Notes: generated from the letters alone by a model not told the origin. Shown: positions 1-8,101, counted from the first letter of the stretch. The stretch is 25,323 bases of DNA from an uncultured Collinsella sp. (GCA_900552395.1 URZJ01000007.1:1-25323), one strand, 5' to 3'. Translations and numbers: made by a program.

Positions 1-966
1 TGCGACATCGTACATGGGTGCGAGCGCTGCGTTTGTGCCTTTACCTAGGATGAGCGAGTAGTTTTTAGCGTGTGCGTCAGGCGCTCCGATAATGGCGTTA
101 TAGAACAACATATAGGTAAAAAGCACAAGATTCATGTGGTGGGGGACTGTGTTAATCAGTCGTTCTTGGATGTCTCGTGTGGTTGGTCCTCCGTCGGCGG
201 TGTATTTCTGGCTTGGCAATACACCGAGCGCCTGGCAAAAGTCCTCCTGATGCAGCCTTTCGATATTTCCGCTGCTATTGACCATTCTGTCGTACCGTTC
301 AACGACGAGCGCGGCTTCGTCTTCAAATGTGCAATAGGAGACGTTGGCAGGTGGAATGCCAACACGCCGAGCCGTTTTCATGCAGACGAATTCGTTTAAG
401 GCCTGATGTTTGAACCCAACGACACCATTTTTGAAGATATGGGTAGTGGGGGATGACCCTAGACATTCGCACCATTGGCCATCATGCCAAGCTAGTGCAA
501 ATTTGCCTTGGTTGCCGCCCAGGGACCAGCTTTCGTTGGAGCCCATCCATGTCTCTCTTTCGTCATCGCGAATTGCTTTGAGCTTGTGAGCGATTTGAGA
601 ATTGGTAAGCGGGCGGTATGCCGAGACCCTGCCGCGGGCGGCGCCTAATTGATCGGTTCGACAAAACTGAACGGCCCCTGCGCAGTCAAGACCGATATGG
701 CACAAGAGGGCGACGGGGTTGTTGGATGCAACGTCATGCTCGGCGGCAATAGCGCGACGCTGCTCTTGGCTGTCGGGCAAAAGGCCAAATAGGAACGGGC
801 GGACGATGTTATGGCCATACGTGCGATTGGAAAGCGGCATTGTAAGCGATAGTGGTGCTCCGCGATAGGTTGGGGCGTATACAAAGCTGCAGAGTCCATG
901 CTCGTCTTGCCGGAGAGTGCCTGCGATTTCGCCACAAATGAGGGTCGCAAGCTCCATCTCTGCCAT
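1..966 (-). CDS. hipA: HipA-type serine/threonine kinase toxin (C-terminus cut by window edge)
   Basis: Reading the minus strand from ATG at 966 gives 322 codons without a stop, running off the left edge. HipA toxins phosphorylate translation factors such as glutamyl-tRNA synthetase and cause growth arrest; the HipB partner neutralises them. Seen here: an N-terminal HipA subdomain with a LSLTMPL...RPFLFGLLPD-like stretch (about residues 38-65), a GGNQGKFAL segment like the Gly-rich/activation loop, a catalytic-loop motif GAPDAHAKNYSL near residue 300, and LAPMYDV near the break, where the metal-binding Asp lies. The start follows the hipB stop directly (TAA then ATG), so the two genes are translationally coupled. 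Only the last part (usually about 100 residues) lies outside. Family assignment is firm; activity and target are inferred. Confidence 0.9.
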   Translation of the reverse strand, partial: MAEMELATLICGEIAGTLRQDEHGLCSFVYAPTYRGAPLSLTMPLSNRTYGHNIVRPFLFGLLPDSQEQRRAIAAEHDVASNNPVALLCHIGLDCAGAVQFCRTDQLGAARGRVSAYRPLTNSQIAHKLKAIRDDERETWMGSNESWSLGGNQGKFALAWHDGQWCECLGSSPTTHIFKNGVVGFKHQALNEFVCMKTARRVGIPPANVSYCTFEDEAALVVERYDRMVNSSGNIERLHQEDFCQALGVLPSQKYTADGGPTTRDIQERLINTVPHHMNLVLFTYMLFYNAIIGAPDAHAKNYSLILGKGTNAALAPMYDVA

Positions 967-1398
967 TTATTTCACAACCTTACAGTCAAAGGAGAGGTCT
1001 GAAGTGTCGGAAAGGCCTTGCTCGGCTGCGATTTGGGCCAGCAAGGCACCATAGGAAGATGGCGTTCCTTGTCGAGCGGGTCGTCTGCCTACGCTTGGCT
1101 TTGGCAGGGCATTCGAGTTCGCGATAGGGAGGTCCGCTTTCGTCGTCGGATGTTCGGAGGGCGATGCGATGGAGTCGTTATCGCTTTGCGCAAAGAGACC
1201 TATGCCGAGTGCGTTAAAGACGGACAGCAACTTGTCGAGTCGAATGCCGGTGGCGTCTCCTAGCTCGAGCGATGCGAGCAGGCGCTCTGAAACACTGGCC
1301 GTTTTGGCGAGGGCGGCACGGGTGAGACCCTGAGCCTCGCGTGCCTGGCGCACGTAGATGCCAGCTTGGCGCGGTGTGGTGATGGGAAGGGTATTCAC
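967..1398 (-). CDS. hipB: HipB-type antitoxin, HTH XRE-family repressor
   Basis: 143-residue protein starting at GTG (1398-1396) with a TAGGAG ribosome site just upstream. Residues about 10-65 form a helix-turn-helix of the XRE/Cro type (VRQAREAQGLTRAALAKTA, then SVSERLLASLELG), which is the DNA-binding part of HipB antitoxins. It should bind HipA and repress the operon through the palindrome at 1412-1456. The C-terminal half (about 75-143) is longer than in E. coli HipB (88 residues), is rich in Pro/Ser/Ala and looks disordered, as expected for a tail that is degraded or inserted in the toxin. It ends one base before the hipA start. Confidence 0.88.
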   Translation of the reverse strand: MNTLPITTPRQAGIYVRQAREAQGLTRAALAKTASVSERLLASLELGDATGIRLDKLLSVFNALGIGLFAQSDNDSIASPSEHPTTKADLPIANSNALPKPSVGRRPARQGTPSSYGALLAQIAAEQGLSDTSDLSFDCKVVK

Positions 1399-1411
1399 GG
1401 CGATCTCCTAA

Positions 1412-1456
1412 CGTGCAGACTTTTGCATATCAGTATGACATGCAAAAGTCTGCACG
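1412..1456. promoter_or_regulatory. Palindromic operator of the hipBA operon
   Basis: Two perfect 17-bp inverted arms (1412-1428 and 1440-1456, CGTGCAGACTTTTGCAT and its complement) flank an 11-bp spacer. It lies 14 bp upstream of the hipB GTG, where promoter and HipB operator are expected in hip loci. Its function as operator is inferred from position and symmetry. Confidence 0.7.
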
Positions 1457-1458
1457 AA

Positions 1459-1490
1459 AAGGCCTCATGCAAAACTTTGCATGAGGCCTT
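1459..1490 (-). terminator. Intrinsic terminator of mntP
   Basis: Perfect 15-bp stem (AAGGCCTCATGCAAA and complement) with a 2-nt loop, 37 nt past the mntP stop on the minus strand, continued by TTTTC. Its arms carry the same ATGCAAA word as the adjacent hip operator, so it could also contribute to HipB binding. Confidence 0.65.
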
Positions 1491-1526
1491 GTACTGGCGT
1501 TGAGTTTTGAGCGATTGTGTTTGGCG

Positions 1527-2105
1527 TTACAGCGCCAAAATCCCCAGATGCTCAAGCAAGATCTTAAGTCCGATGAGGATGAGCACGATGCCGCCCACGA
1601 TGGTGGCAGGTTTTTCGTAGCGCGCGCCAAAGGTGTGGCCGATCGCTACGCCGGCGACGGAGAAGATAAACGTTGTGACGCCGATAAGCGATACAGCGGG
1701 AACGATGTCGACCGAAAGCGCGGCGAACGAGATGCCCACGGCCAGGGCGTCGATTGAAGTGGCGATGGCGAGGATCAGGTACTCGCTCAGTTCAATCTTT
1801 TCGGCATTCTTGCCGTCGCCTTCATCCTCGTCCTCGGTAAAAGCCTCCCACAGCATTTTGCCGCCGATGAAGGCCAAAAGGATAAAGGCAATCCAATGGT
1901 CGATGGGGCCGATGATGCCCATAAACTGGCTGCCAAGCGCCCATCCGATCACGGGCATGCCGGCCTGGAAGCCGCCAAAGAACAGGCCGAGCACTACGGC
2001 GACCTTAAGGTTGATCTTCTTCATGCCAAGGCCCTTGCAGATGGATACGGCAAAGGCGTCCATCGAAAGGCCAATGGCGAGCAGTACGAGCTCTGCGAGT
2101 CCCAT
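1527..2105 (-). CDS. mntP: MntP manganese efflux pump
   Basis: 192 residues, the usual length of MntP (YebN). This inner-membrane protein exports Mn2+ and protects against manganese toxicity. It contains two homologous three-helix halves: the first carries LSMDAFAVS (Asp16) and the second TSIDALAVG (Asp118), the acidic residues known to matter in E. coli MntP and here at the same numbers. A charged cytoplasmic loop (TEDEDEGDGKNAEK) separates the halves. The frame is open further upstream to 2258, but ATG at 2105 gives the conserved N-terminus MGLAELVLL and has GAGGGAG 7 nt before it; the longer reading covers the riboswitch. Expression is very probably controlled by that riboswitch. Confidence 0.95.
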   Translation of the reverse strand: MGLAELVLLAIGLSMDAFAVSICKGLGMKKINLKVAVVLGLFFGGFQAGMPVIGWALGSQFMGIIGPIDHWIAFILLAFIGGKMLWEAFTEDEDEGDGKNAEKIELSEYLILAIATSIDALAVGISFAALSVDIVPAVSLIGVTTFIFSVAGVAIGHTFGARYEKPATIVGGIVLILIGLKILLEHLGILAL

Positions 2106-2158
2106 AGTCTGGCTCCCTCTCTGCGGGCGGGCCCGCGTGTACCTCTTGGGGGAGTAAC

Positions 2159-2202
2159 AAAAAAGACCCGTGGCGTACGCGTTGCGCGCACAGCCACGAG
2201 TC
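2159..2202 (-). terminator. Intrinsic terminator in the mntP leader (riboswitch expression platform)
   Basis: On the minus strand GACTCGTGGC (2202-2193) pairs with GCCACGGGTC (2174-2165) and is followed by six U. It sits between the Mn-sensing element and the mntP start. Manganese binding is expected to favour the antiterminated form; the strand exchange itself was not modelled. Confidence 0.75.
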
Positions 2203-2295
2203 TCGTTCATTAAGGCAAGCCAGGCCGCATCGGCCAGTGTGTTGACTTGCCGCGCCACCGGAGGCGAACCCGATCACGCGACTACTCCCTCATTT
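2190..2295 (-). ncRNA. yybP-ykoY manganese riboswitch upstream of mntP
   Basis: Read on the minus strand from 2295, the leader holds the hallmark segments of the yybP-ykoY class in order: GAGGGAGTAGT at the 5' end, a GGGTTCGCCTCC stretch, GTCAACACACTGGCC, ATGCGGCCTGGC, and a terminal AACGAGAC. The class senses Mn2+ and commonly controls mntP-type exporters, which matches the gene downstream. The 3' end is approximate because it overlaps the terminator stem. Confidence 0.85.
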
Positions 2296-2452
2296 ATGCG
2301 AATCCCGATGCTACCACATAAGCAGCTCATTTGGATTGGGGCTCTCAGCTGTGTTCGCTCATTCTGTAAGCATCGGATTTTGCGGGCGTCACAGAGGCAA
2401 ACCGTGAGAAACTTATTGACGTTTATGGAGCGTATACGATGGGAGCGATGCC

Positions 2453-3520
2453 TTGGATAAGAACGAGCTGCAAAAGCGTATGGAACAGGCCATCCGCCTG
2501 ACGGCACCTGGTCAGCCGATCCGCACCGCCCTCGATATGATCATCGCCGGTCACCTGGGCGCCCTTATCTGCGTCGGCGACACCGAAAACGTGCTCGCTG
2601 CCGGTAACGACGGCTTCCCGCTCAACATTTCGTTTACCTCGAACCGCCTGTTCGAGCTTTCCAAGATGGACGGCGCCATCGTTATCGATGGCGACCTCAC
2701 CCAGATCCTGCGCGCCAACTTCCACCTCAATCCCGATCCCTCGCTTGCCACGAGCGAGACGGGCATGCGTCATCGCACCGCCGCTCGCATGTCGGTGCTC
2801 ACGGATGCCATCGTGATCTCGGTCTCGGCCCGTCGTGCCGTCGTTAACGTGTACGTTCACGGCAAGAGCTACGAGATCCAGCCTGTCACCACCATCATGA
2901 GCTCGGTCAACCAGCTCGTCGCCACGCTCCAGACTACCCGTCAGTCGCTCGATCGCTCCCTGCTGCGCCTGACGGCCCTCGAGCTCGACGACTACGTTAC
3001 GCTCGCCGACATTACCGGTATTTTCTCGAGCTTCGAGATCATGCAACAGGCAAAGACCGAGCTTAAGGATTGCATTGTCAAGCTGGGCAACCAGGGCAAG
3101 CTCGTGCAGATGCAGCTCGAACAGCTCGCCGGCTCCAGCATGGATACCGAATACGACCTGATGATCCGCGACTACGCGAGCGATTCTTCCGAGGCAAACG
3201 CCGAGAAGATCCGCGCCAACCTGAGCCGTATGACGCCCAAGGACCTATCCGACCCGCAGCACGTGGCGGCAGTTCTGGGCTATGACGACCTGGACGAGGA
3301 TTCCGTCATGACACCGCTGGGCCTGCGTACGCTTTCGCGCGTGTCCGTCGTGCGCGACGGCGTGGCCGAGAAGATCGTCGACGAGTACGGCTCGCTGCAG
3401 GAGCTCATGGACGACATCAGCGAGGATCCGGAGCGCCTGGGCGACTTTGGCGTCAACAACCCTGCCATTCTTGCGGACTCGCTGTACCGCATGAAGGGCA
3501 CCAAACAGGGGAACGCATAA
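2453..3520 (+). CDS. disA: DNA integrity scanning protein DisA, diadenylate cyclase
   Basis: 355 residues, typical of DisA. The enzyme condenses two ATP into the second messenger c-di-AMP and its octamer scans DNA for branched structures. The N-terminal DAC domain shows both active-site motifs: DGA at 73-75 and RHR at 106-108 (within GMRHRTAARMS). A helical linker follows, and the C-terminal helix-hairpin-helix domain for DNA binding occupies roughly residues 290-355. The start is TTG at 2453 with GGGAG 7 nt upstream; nearby ATGs are out of frame. It overlaps ispD by one base (TAATG), so the two are co-translated, and probably begins the operon disA-ispD-ispF-cysS. Confidence 0.95.
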   Translation: MDKNELQKRMEQAIRLTAPGQPIRTALDMIIAGHLGALICVGDTENVLAAGNDGFPLNISFTSNRLFELSKMDGAIVIDGDLTQILRANFHLNPDPSLATSETGMRHRTAARMSVLTDAIVISVSARRAVVNVYVHGKSYEIQPVTTIMSSVNQLVATLQTTRQSLDRSLLRLTALELDDYVTLADITGIFSSFEIMQQAKTELKDCIVKLGNQGKLVQMQLEQLAGSSMDTEYDLMIRDYASDSSEANAEKIRANLSRMTPKDLSDPQHVAAVLGYDDLDEDSVMTPLGLRTLSRVSVVRDGVAEKIVDEYGSLQELMDDISEDPERLGDFGVNNPAILADSLYRMKGTKQGNA

Positions 3521-4248
3521 TGGCGCCCGTATGCGCCGTGGTCGTTGCCGGCGGCAGCGGCCAGCGCTTTGGAAATCCCGGCGGCAAGCAGCTCGTTAAC
3601 GTGGCGGGCCGTCCGCTCATGAGCTGGTCTATCCGCGCGTTCGATCGTAGCGACAAGGTCGGCCATATCGTGGTGGTGTGTCCTGCCGAGCGCCGTGCCG
3701 AGATGCGCCGCCTGGCCATCGACCCGTTTGACTATGACACGCCCATCAGCTTTGCCGATGCCGGCGATACCCGTCAGGAGTCCACCCGTGCTGGCGTGCA
3801 TGCGGTTCCGGCGGGTTTCGTATATGTCGCCATCCACGACGGCGCCCGTCCGCTCATCACGACCGAGGCCATCGATCATGCGATCGACGTGCTTGTGGGC
3901 GACCGCTCGCTCGACGGTGTCGTGTGCGGTCAGCCCGCGATCGACACGCTCAAGATCGTCGACGGCGATAATATCGTCGAGACGCCGCCGCGCGAGCTCT
4001 ATTGGGCCGCGCAGACGCCGCAGATCTTTAGCGTCGACGTCATGAAGCGTGCCCATGCCGCGGCGATTGCCGAGGGCTTTATCGGTACCGACGATTCATC
4101 GCTGGTCGAGCGCATGGGTGGGCGCGTCCGCTGCGTCCAAAGCCCACGCGATAACCTTAAGGTGACGGTGCCCGAGGACCTGCGTCCCGTAACCGCGATT
4201 CTGCTTGGCCGTATGGCCGAGGGAGAGGACCTTCCCCATGTTCAGTAA
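3520..4248 (+). CDS. ispD: 2-C-methyl-D-erythritol 4-phosphate cytidylyltransferase IspD
   Basis: 242 residues. IspD makes CDP-methylerythritol from MEP and CTP, the third step of the non-mevalonate isoprenoid pathway. Visible signatures: the nucleotide-binding N-terminus VVVAGGSGQRFG...GGKQ (7-24), GDTRQES, HDGARPLI, the QTPQIF stretch, TDDSSLVE and the C-terminal NLKVTVPED. All are in family order with no gap. The ATG overlaps the disA stop by one base, and the end overlaps the ispF start by 11 bp, so synthesis of consecutive-pathway enzymes is coupled. Confidence 0.95.
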   Translation: MAPVCAVVVAGGSGQRFGNPGGKQLVNVAGRPLMSWSIRAFDRSDKVGHIVVVCPAERRAEMRRLAIDPFDYDTPISFADAGDTRQESTRAGVHAVPAGFVYVAIHDGARPLITTEAIDHAIDVLVGDRSLDGVVCGQPAIDTLKIVDGDNIVETPPRELYWAAQTPQIFSVDVMKRAHAAAIAEGFIGTDDSSLVERMGGRVRCVQSPRDNLKVTVPEDLRPVTAILLGRMAEGEDLPHVQ

Positions 4249-4732
4249 CCTGCGCATTGGCCATGGCTACGACGTTCACCGTCTGGTGGAGGGGCGTCGA
4301 TGTATCATCGGCGGTGTCGACATTCCCTACGAGCGCGGCCTGCTGGGCCACTCGGATGCCGATGTGCTCGCGCACGCCTTGGCCGACGCCATTCTGGGCG
4401 CCTGCCGCGGGGGAGACATCGGCAAGCTATTCCCCGATACCGACCCCGCCTATGAGGGTGCCGATTCGATGGTACTGCTCGCTCGCGTGATGGACTATGC
4501 GCGCGAGCTGGGCTTCGAGTTTGTCGATGCCGATTGCACCATTGCCTGCCAGCAGCCTAAGATCACCCCGCACCGCGATGCCATGCGCGCCAACCTTGCC
4601 CATGCCCTGGGCGTTGACGTCGAAAACGTGGGCGTCGCCGCCACTACGACCGAAAAGCTCGGTTGGGAAGGCCAGGGCGAGGGAATCGGCGCCTGGGCCG
4701 TCTGCCTGCTACAGAAAACCGTTAAGGAGTAA
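4238..4732 (+). CDS. ispF: 2-C-methyl-D-erythritol 2,4-cyclodiphosphate synthase IspF
   Basis: 164 residues. IspF cyclises CDP-ME 2-phosphate to MEcPP with loss of CMP, acting as a trimer. Metal ligands are visible: Asp12 and His14 in GYDVH and His46 in DVLAHA; also GHSDAD, the DIGKLFPDTDP loop, and TTTEKLGW...EGIGAWA near the C-terminus. The frame is open from 4205, but ATG at 4238 gives the standard N-terminus (RIGHGYDVHRL) and has GAGGGAGAGG upstream. IspE, which acts between IspD and IspF, is not in this window. Confidence 0.95.
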   Translation: MFSNLRIGHGYDVHRLVEGRRCIIGGVDIPYERGLLGHSDADVLAHALADAILGACRGGDIGKLFPDTDPAYEGADSMVLLARVMDYARELGFEFVDADCTIACQQPKITPHRDAMRANLAHALGVDVENVGVAATTTEKLGWEGQGEGIGAWAVCLLQKTVKE

Positions 4733-4735
4733 CGA

Positions 4736-6202
4736 ATGCGTATCTACAACAGCGCTACCCATAAAAAGGAAGAGTTCCAGCCCATCGAGTCCGGCAAGGT
4801 CCGCATGTATGTGTGCGGCCCCACGGTCTACGACAACATCCATATCGGCAACGCCCGCACGTTCATCAGCTTCGATGTGATCCGCCGTTGGCTCATCGCG
4901 AGCGGCTACGAGGTCACGTTTGCTCAGAACCTCACCGACGTCGACGACAAGATCATCAAGCGCGCCAACGAGCAGGGTCGCACGGCAGCCGAGGTGGCTA
5001 CCGAGTTCTCCGACAAGTTTATCGGCGTTATGCGCGCCGCCAACGTGCTCGATCCGGATGTGCGCCCCCGCGCCACCAAAGAGATCGGTCCCATGATCGC
5101 CATGATCAAGACGCTCATCGAGCAGGGCCATGCCTACGCCGCCGATAACGGCGACGTGTACTTTGCCGTGCGCAGCGACTCCAACTACGGTCAGGTTTCG
5201 GGCCGTAACATCGACGACCTTATGGTGGGCGCGCGCATCGAGGAGAACGAGGACAAGAACGACCCGCTCGACTTTGCGCTGTGGAAGGCTGCCAAGCCCG
5301 GCGAGCCCAGCTGGCCGAGCCCCTGGGGCGAGGGTCGTCCCGGTTGGCACACCGAGTGCGCCGCCATGGTGCACCGCTACCTGGGCACCCCGATCGACAT
5401 CCACGGCGGTGGCTCCGACCTTGCCTTCCCGCACCACGAGAACGAGTGCGCCCAGGCCACCTGCGCCTGGCACCAGGGCTTCTCCAACACCTGGATGCAT
5501 ACGGGCATGCTGCTGGTCGACGGCGAGAAGATGTCCAAGTCGCTCGGTAACTTCTTTACGCTGGCCGAGGTACTCGAGCAGCACTCTGCCGCGGCTCTGC
5601 GCCTGCTGATGCTGCAGACGAGCTATCGTTCGCCGCTCGACTTCTCTTGGGAGCGCCTGGAGGGTGCCGAGAACTCGCTCACACGCATTGCCGGTACGGT
5701 CGAGAACCTGCGTTGGACTGCGAACCATGCGACGGCCGATGCCGATGCGGCTGCCGCCGAGGCGTTTGCCGCCAAGGCCGCCGAGACCCGTGCCACCTTT
5801 AAGGAGTGCATGGACGACGACTTTAACACCGCAGGCGCCATGGGTGCCGTCTTTGGCTTTGTGACCGAGTGCAACCAGTACCTGGAGCAGGCGGGCGACG
5901 CTGCCGACAAGGCCGCTGCCCTTGCTGCCGCCGATACGCTAGCCGAGCTGCTCGATACGTTTGGCGTCGAGCTTCCCGAGCCCAAGGTCGAGCTGCCGCT
6001 GGGCCTGTTGGGCGTTGCCGCCGGTCTGGTTGCCTACACCGGTGACGATGTGGACGAGGCCGCGGCCAAGATTCTCGAGGCTCGCGCCGAGGCCCGTGCC
6101 GCCAAAAACTGGGATCTGGCCGACGCTATCCGCGATCAGCTCAAGGACCTGGGCCTCACGATTGAGGATACTGCCGCGGGCACCCGTATCAAATCCATCT
6201 AA
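4736..6202 (+). CDS. cysS: Cysteinyl-tRNA synthetase
   Basis: 488 residues, class I aminoacyl-tRNA synthetase charging tRNA-Cys. The HIGH-type motif is HIGN at 36-39 and the KMSKS loop is at 265-269. The Zn ligands that select cysteine are recognisable: Cys27 (YVCGPT), Cys208 (HTECAA), His233 and Glu237 (FPHHENE). An anticodon-binding helical domain (DALR type) follows, ending in a short basic domain rich in Ala/Glu helices. It starts 3 bp after the ispF stop, with AAGGAG upstream. The last gene of the disA operon as judged by spacing; two long hairpins follow immediately. Confidence 0.96.
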   Translation: MRIYNSATHKKEEFQPIESGKVRMYVCGPTVYDNIHIGNARTFISFDVIRRWLIASGYEVTFAQNLTDVDDKIIKRANEQGRTAAEVATEFSDKFIGVMRAANVLDPDVRPRATKEIGPMIAMIKTLIEQGHAYAADNGDVYFAVRSDSNYGQVSGRNIDDLMVGARIEENEDKNDPLDFALWKAAKPGEPSWPSPWGEGRPGWHTECAAMVHRYLGTPIDIHGGGSDLAFPHHENECAQATCAWHQGFSNTWMHTGMLLVDGEKMSKSLGNFFTLAEVLEQHSAAALRLLMLQTSYRSPLDFSWERLEGAENSLTRIAGTVENLRWTANHATADADAAAAEAFAAKAAETRATFKECMDDDFNTAGAMGAVFGFVTECNQYLEQAGDAADKAAALAAADTLAELLDTFGVELPEPKVELPLGLLGVAAGLVAYTGDDVDEAAAKILEARAEARAAKNWDLADAIRDQLKDLGLTIEDTAAGTRIKSI

Positions 6203-6208
6203 TCCCCG

Positions 6209-6310
6209 CGGGTTTTCCAAGCACCCGACCTTGCCGTTCAAACCGTCGCTCGCGTACTCAAGTACGCGTCGCTCCTCTTTCACGGTAATCTCGGGCACTT
6301 GGAAAACCCG
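6209..6310. repeat. Long hairpin element R1 between cysS and rlmB
   Basis: 102-bp imperfect palindrome beginning 7 bp after the cysS stop. Perfect 13-bp terminal arms CGGGTTTTCCAAG (6209-6221) and complement (6298-6310) are followed inward by a 2-nt internal mismatch and CCCG/CGGG. The interior has ACCTTGCCGTTCAA, a GCGTAC-TCAA-GTACGC hairpin and CTCCTCTTTCACGGTAATCT. It is a structural paralogue of R2 next to it. Confidence 0.8.
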
Positions 6311-6311
6311 T

Positions 6312-6416
6312 ACCGACCGCCCGAGCCACGGCACCTTGCCTTTCAATCGTCGGGCATGACCTCAAGGTCTATGCCCTCCTCTTTCAAGGCAATCTGCCGC
6401 ACCTCGGGCGGTCGGT
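6312..6416. repeat. Long hairpin element R2 between cysS and rlmB
   Basis: 105-bp imperfect palindrome one base after R1. Perfect 14-bp arms ACCGACCGCCCGAG (6312-6325) and complement (6403-6416) enclose CGGC/GCCG after a 3-nt mismatch. The interior ACCTTGCCTTTCAA, a GGGCAT-GACC-TCAA-GGTC-TATGCCC hairpin and CTCCTCTTTCAAGGCAATCT align with R1, while all stem sequences differ. Confidence 0.8.
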
Positions 6417-6457
6417 CTATTTGTTTCGTTTGATAGTTGTATTTAGGAGGTCGCTTT

Positions 6458-7372
6458 ATGGCCGACAATCGCAAGCGCGCGTCTCGTGGAGGCAAGCAGG
6501 CCGCTTCTGGCTCGCGTCCGATTCGCCGCAACGACCGCGCTGCCGCTCCCAAGGGCCAGCGCGATCGCGCCCAGGCCGCACGTCCGCAGCGCGATCGCAA
6601 CCGCGACAACGTTCAGGCTCCCAAGGGCGAGTTTATCGAAGGCCGTCGTGCTGCCGCCGAGGCTCTGCGCACCGGTTTTCCCGTCAAGTGTGCGTTGATT
6701 GCCGAGGGCGGGGAGCGCGATGCCGCCCTGTTGCGTCTGGTCGATGACCTCAACGCCGCGGGTGTCCGCATTAAGTACGTGCCGCGCGCACAGCTCGATG
6801 CGCTGTCGAGCCACGGTGCTCACCAGGGCATCGCGCTCGAGGTGGGCAACTTCCCCTACGCCGGTGTTGCCGATATCCTCGATCGCGCGGGTGACGGACC
6901 GGCGCTCGTCGTCGTGCTCGACCATGTGACCGATGACGGCAACTTTGGCGCCATCGTGCGCTCCGCCGAGGTTGTGGGAGCGGCCGGTGTCATCATCGCC
7001 AACAAGCGCGCAGCCGGCGTAACCGTGGGCAGCTACAAGACCTCTGCCGGCGCCGTCATGCACCTGCCCATCGCGCAGGTTCCCAACATCGCCCGTTCAC
7101 TCGACGACCTCAAGGCCGCCGGCTTTTGGGTGGGCGGTGCCTCCGAGCACGCCGAGGGTAGCTGCTGGGATGCTCCCTTCGAGGGCCGCGTGGCGCTCGT
7201 CATGGGCTCCGAGGGCGACGGCATCTCGCGCCTAGTGCTCGAGAAGTGCGACTTTTTGACCAAGCTTCCCCAGCGCGGTATGACCGAGAGCCTCAATGTG
7301 GCCCAGGCGACCACGGCACTGTGCTTTGAGTGGATGCGCCGCAACGCCGGTGAGCTCATGGGGGAGGAGTAG
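6458..7372 (+). CDS. rlmB: 23S rRNA 2'-O-methyltransferase RlmB (SpoU/TrmH family)
   Basis: 304 residues from ATG 6458, which has TAGGAGG 7 nt upstream; an ATG at 6437 lacks such a site. RlmB methylates the 2'-O of a guanosine in 23S rRNA domain V. After a basic, disordered N-terminal tail (about 1-60, rich in Arg/Lys/Ala/Gln) comes the substrate-binding domain (FIEGRRAAAEALR..., about 62-140), then the trefoil-knot SpoU domain with motif 1 LDHVTDDGNFGAIVRSAEVVGAAGVI, motif 2 LVMGSEGDGISRLVLEKCD and motif 3 SLNVAQATTALCFEW. The tail is longer than in E. coli, as common in Actinomycetota. The NYN gene follows after 3 bp. Confidence 0.93.
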   Translation: MADNRKRASRGGKQAASGSRPIRRNDRAAAPKGQRDRAQAARPQRDRNRDNVQAPKGEFIEGRRAAAEALRTGFPVKCALIAEGGERDAALLRLVDDLNAAGVRIKYVPRAQLDALSSHGAHQGIALEVGNFPYAGVADILDRAGDGPALVVVLDHVTDDGNFGAIVRSAEVVGAAGVIIANKRAAGVTVGSYKTSAGAVMHLPIAQVPNIARSLDDLKAAGFWVGGASEHAEGSCWDAPFEGRVALVMGSEGDGISRLVLEKCDFLTKLPQRGMTESLNVAQATTALCFEWMRRNAGELMGEE

Positions 7373-7375
7373 CGC

Positions 7376-8053
7376 ATGTCCAAGAAGAACCGCGCCAAGT
7401 CCAAGGCCAAGCGCTTTGGCGAAGGCTCGGCCAAGCCGATTGTTTCGGCCGCGACCTATGGCGTGGGCGGCAACGCCTTTGCACAGGCCATTGCCGACCC
7501 GGTCTCGACGGTGCACTCCAATAAGCCCGAGCTGCTGGTGGTCGACGGCTACAACGTGATCCACTGCACGCCGCGCTACGAAAAGCTCGTGTACGACCAT
7601 TCCGACGATCCGTATTCCAGCGATGTCCACGACATGGCTCGTACCGCGCTCATCAACGATGTCGCGGCGTTTGCCCAGGGCCGTTACGAGGCCGTGATCG
7701 TGTTCGACGGCGCGGGCAACATCTCCAGCGAGCGCCCCAACCTACCGGCCCGCGGCGTGCGCATTGAGTTTTCGCCGACGGGCGTCTCTGCCGATACCGT
7801 GGTGCAGAAGCTCTGCATCGAGGCGCGCGAGGAAGGCCGCGCGTGCTCCGTGGTGTCGAGCGACGGCACGATCCAGGCCGTCGTCATGGGCAAGGGCGTT
7901 ACGCGCATCTCGAGCCGCATGCTGGTGGACGAGATCAAGCAGATCGATAACGACGTTCACGAGGCAGAGGAAGCCCCGCAGATCAAGATGACTCTGGGCA
8001 GTCGCCTGAGCCCCGATGCCCTGGCCAAGCTTAAGGCCCTTCGTGGACGGTAG
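7376..8053 (+). CDS. NYN-domain (YacP/Rae1-like) ribonuclease
   Basis: 225 residues. The core (about 53-205) begins LLVVDGYNVIH and contains VIVFDGAG, SADTVVQKLC and VSSDGTIQAVVMGKGV, the spaced acidic residues of NYN/PIN-like nucleases. B. subtilis YacP (Rae1) of this family enters the ribosome A site and cleaves mRNA. The 5' end is a basic tail rich in Lys/Arg. It lies 3 bp behind rlmB, an arrangement found in many Gram-positive genomes (cysS-rlmB-yacP), supporting the assignment. The exact RNA target here is unknown. Confidence 0.85.
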   Translation: MSKKNRAKSKAKRFGEGSAKPIVSAATYGVGGNAFAQAIADPVSTVHSNKPELLVVDGYNVIHCTPRYEKLVYDHSDDPYSSDVHDMARTALINDVAAFAQGRYEAVIVFDGAGNISSERPNLPARGVRIEFSPTGVSADTVVQKLCIEAREEGRACSVVSSDGTIQAVVMGKGVTRISSRMLVDEIKQIDNDVHEAEEAPQIKMTLGSRLSPDALAKLKALRGR

Positions 8054-8101
8054 GGGATTATCCATAGAGACCCGTTTCCCAATTGGCCGGTCCGTTGCCG
8101 T

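Noticed and set aside
4709..5728. 339-codon minus-strand ORF opposite cysS
   Set aside because: Shadow of cysS with its HIGN and KMSKS motifs; no independent homology.
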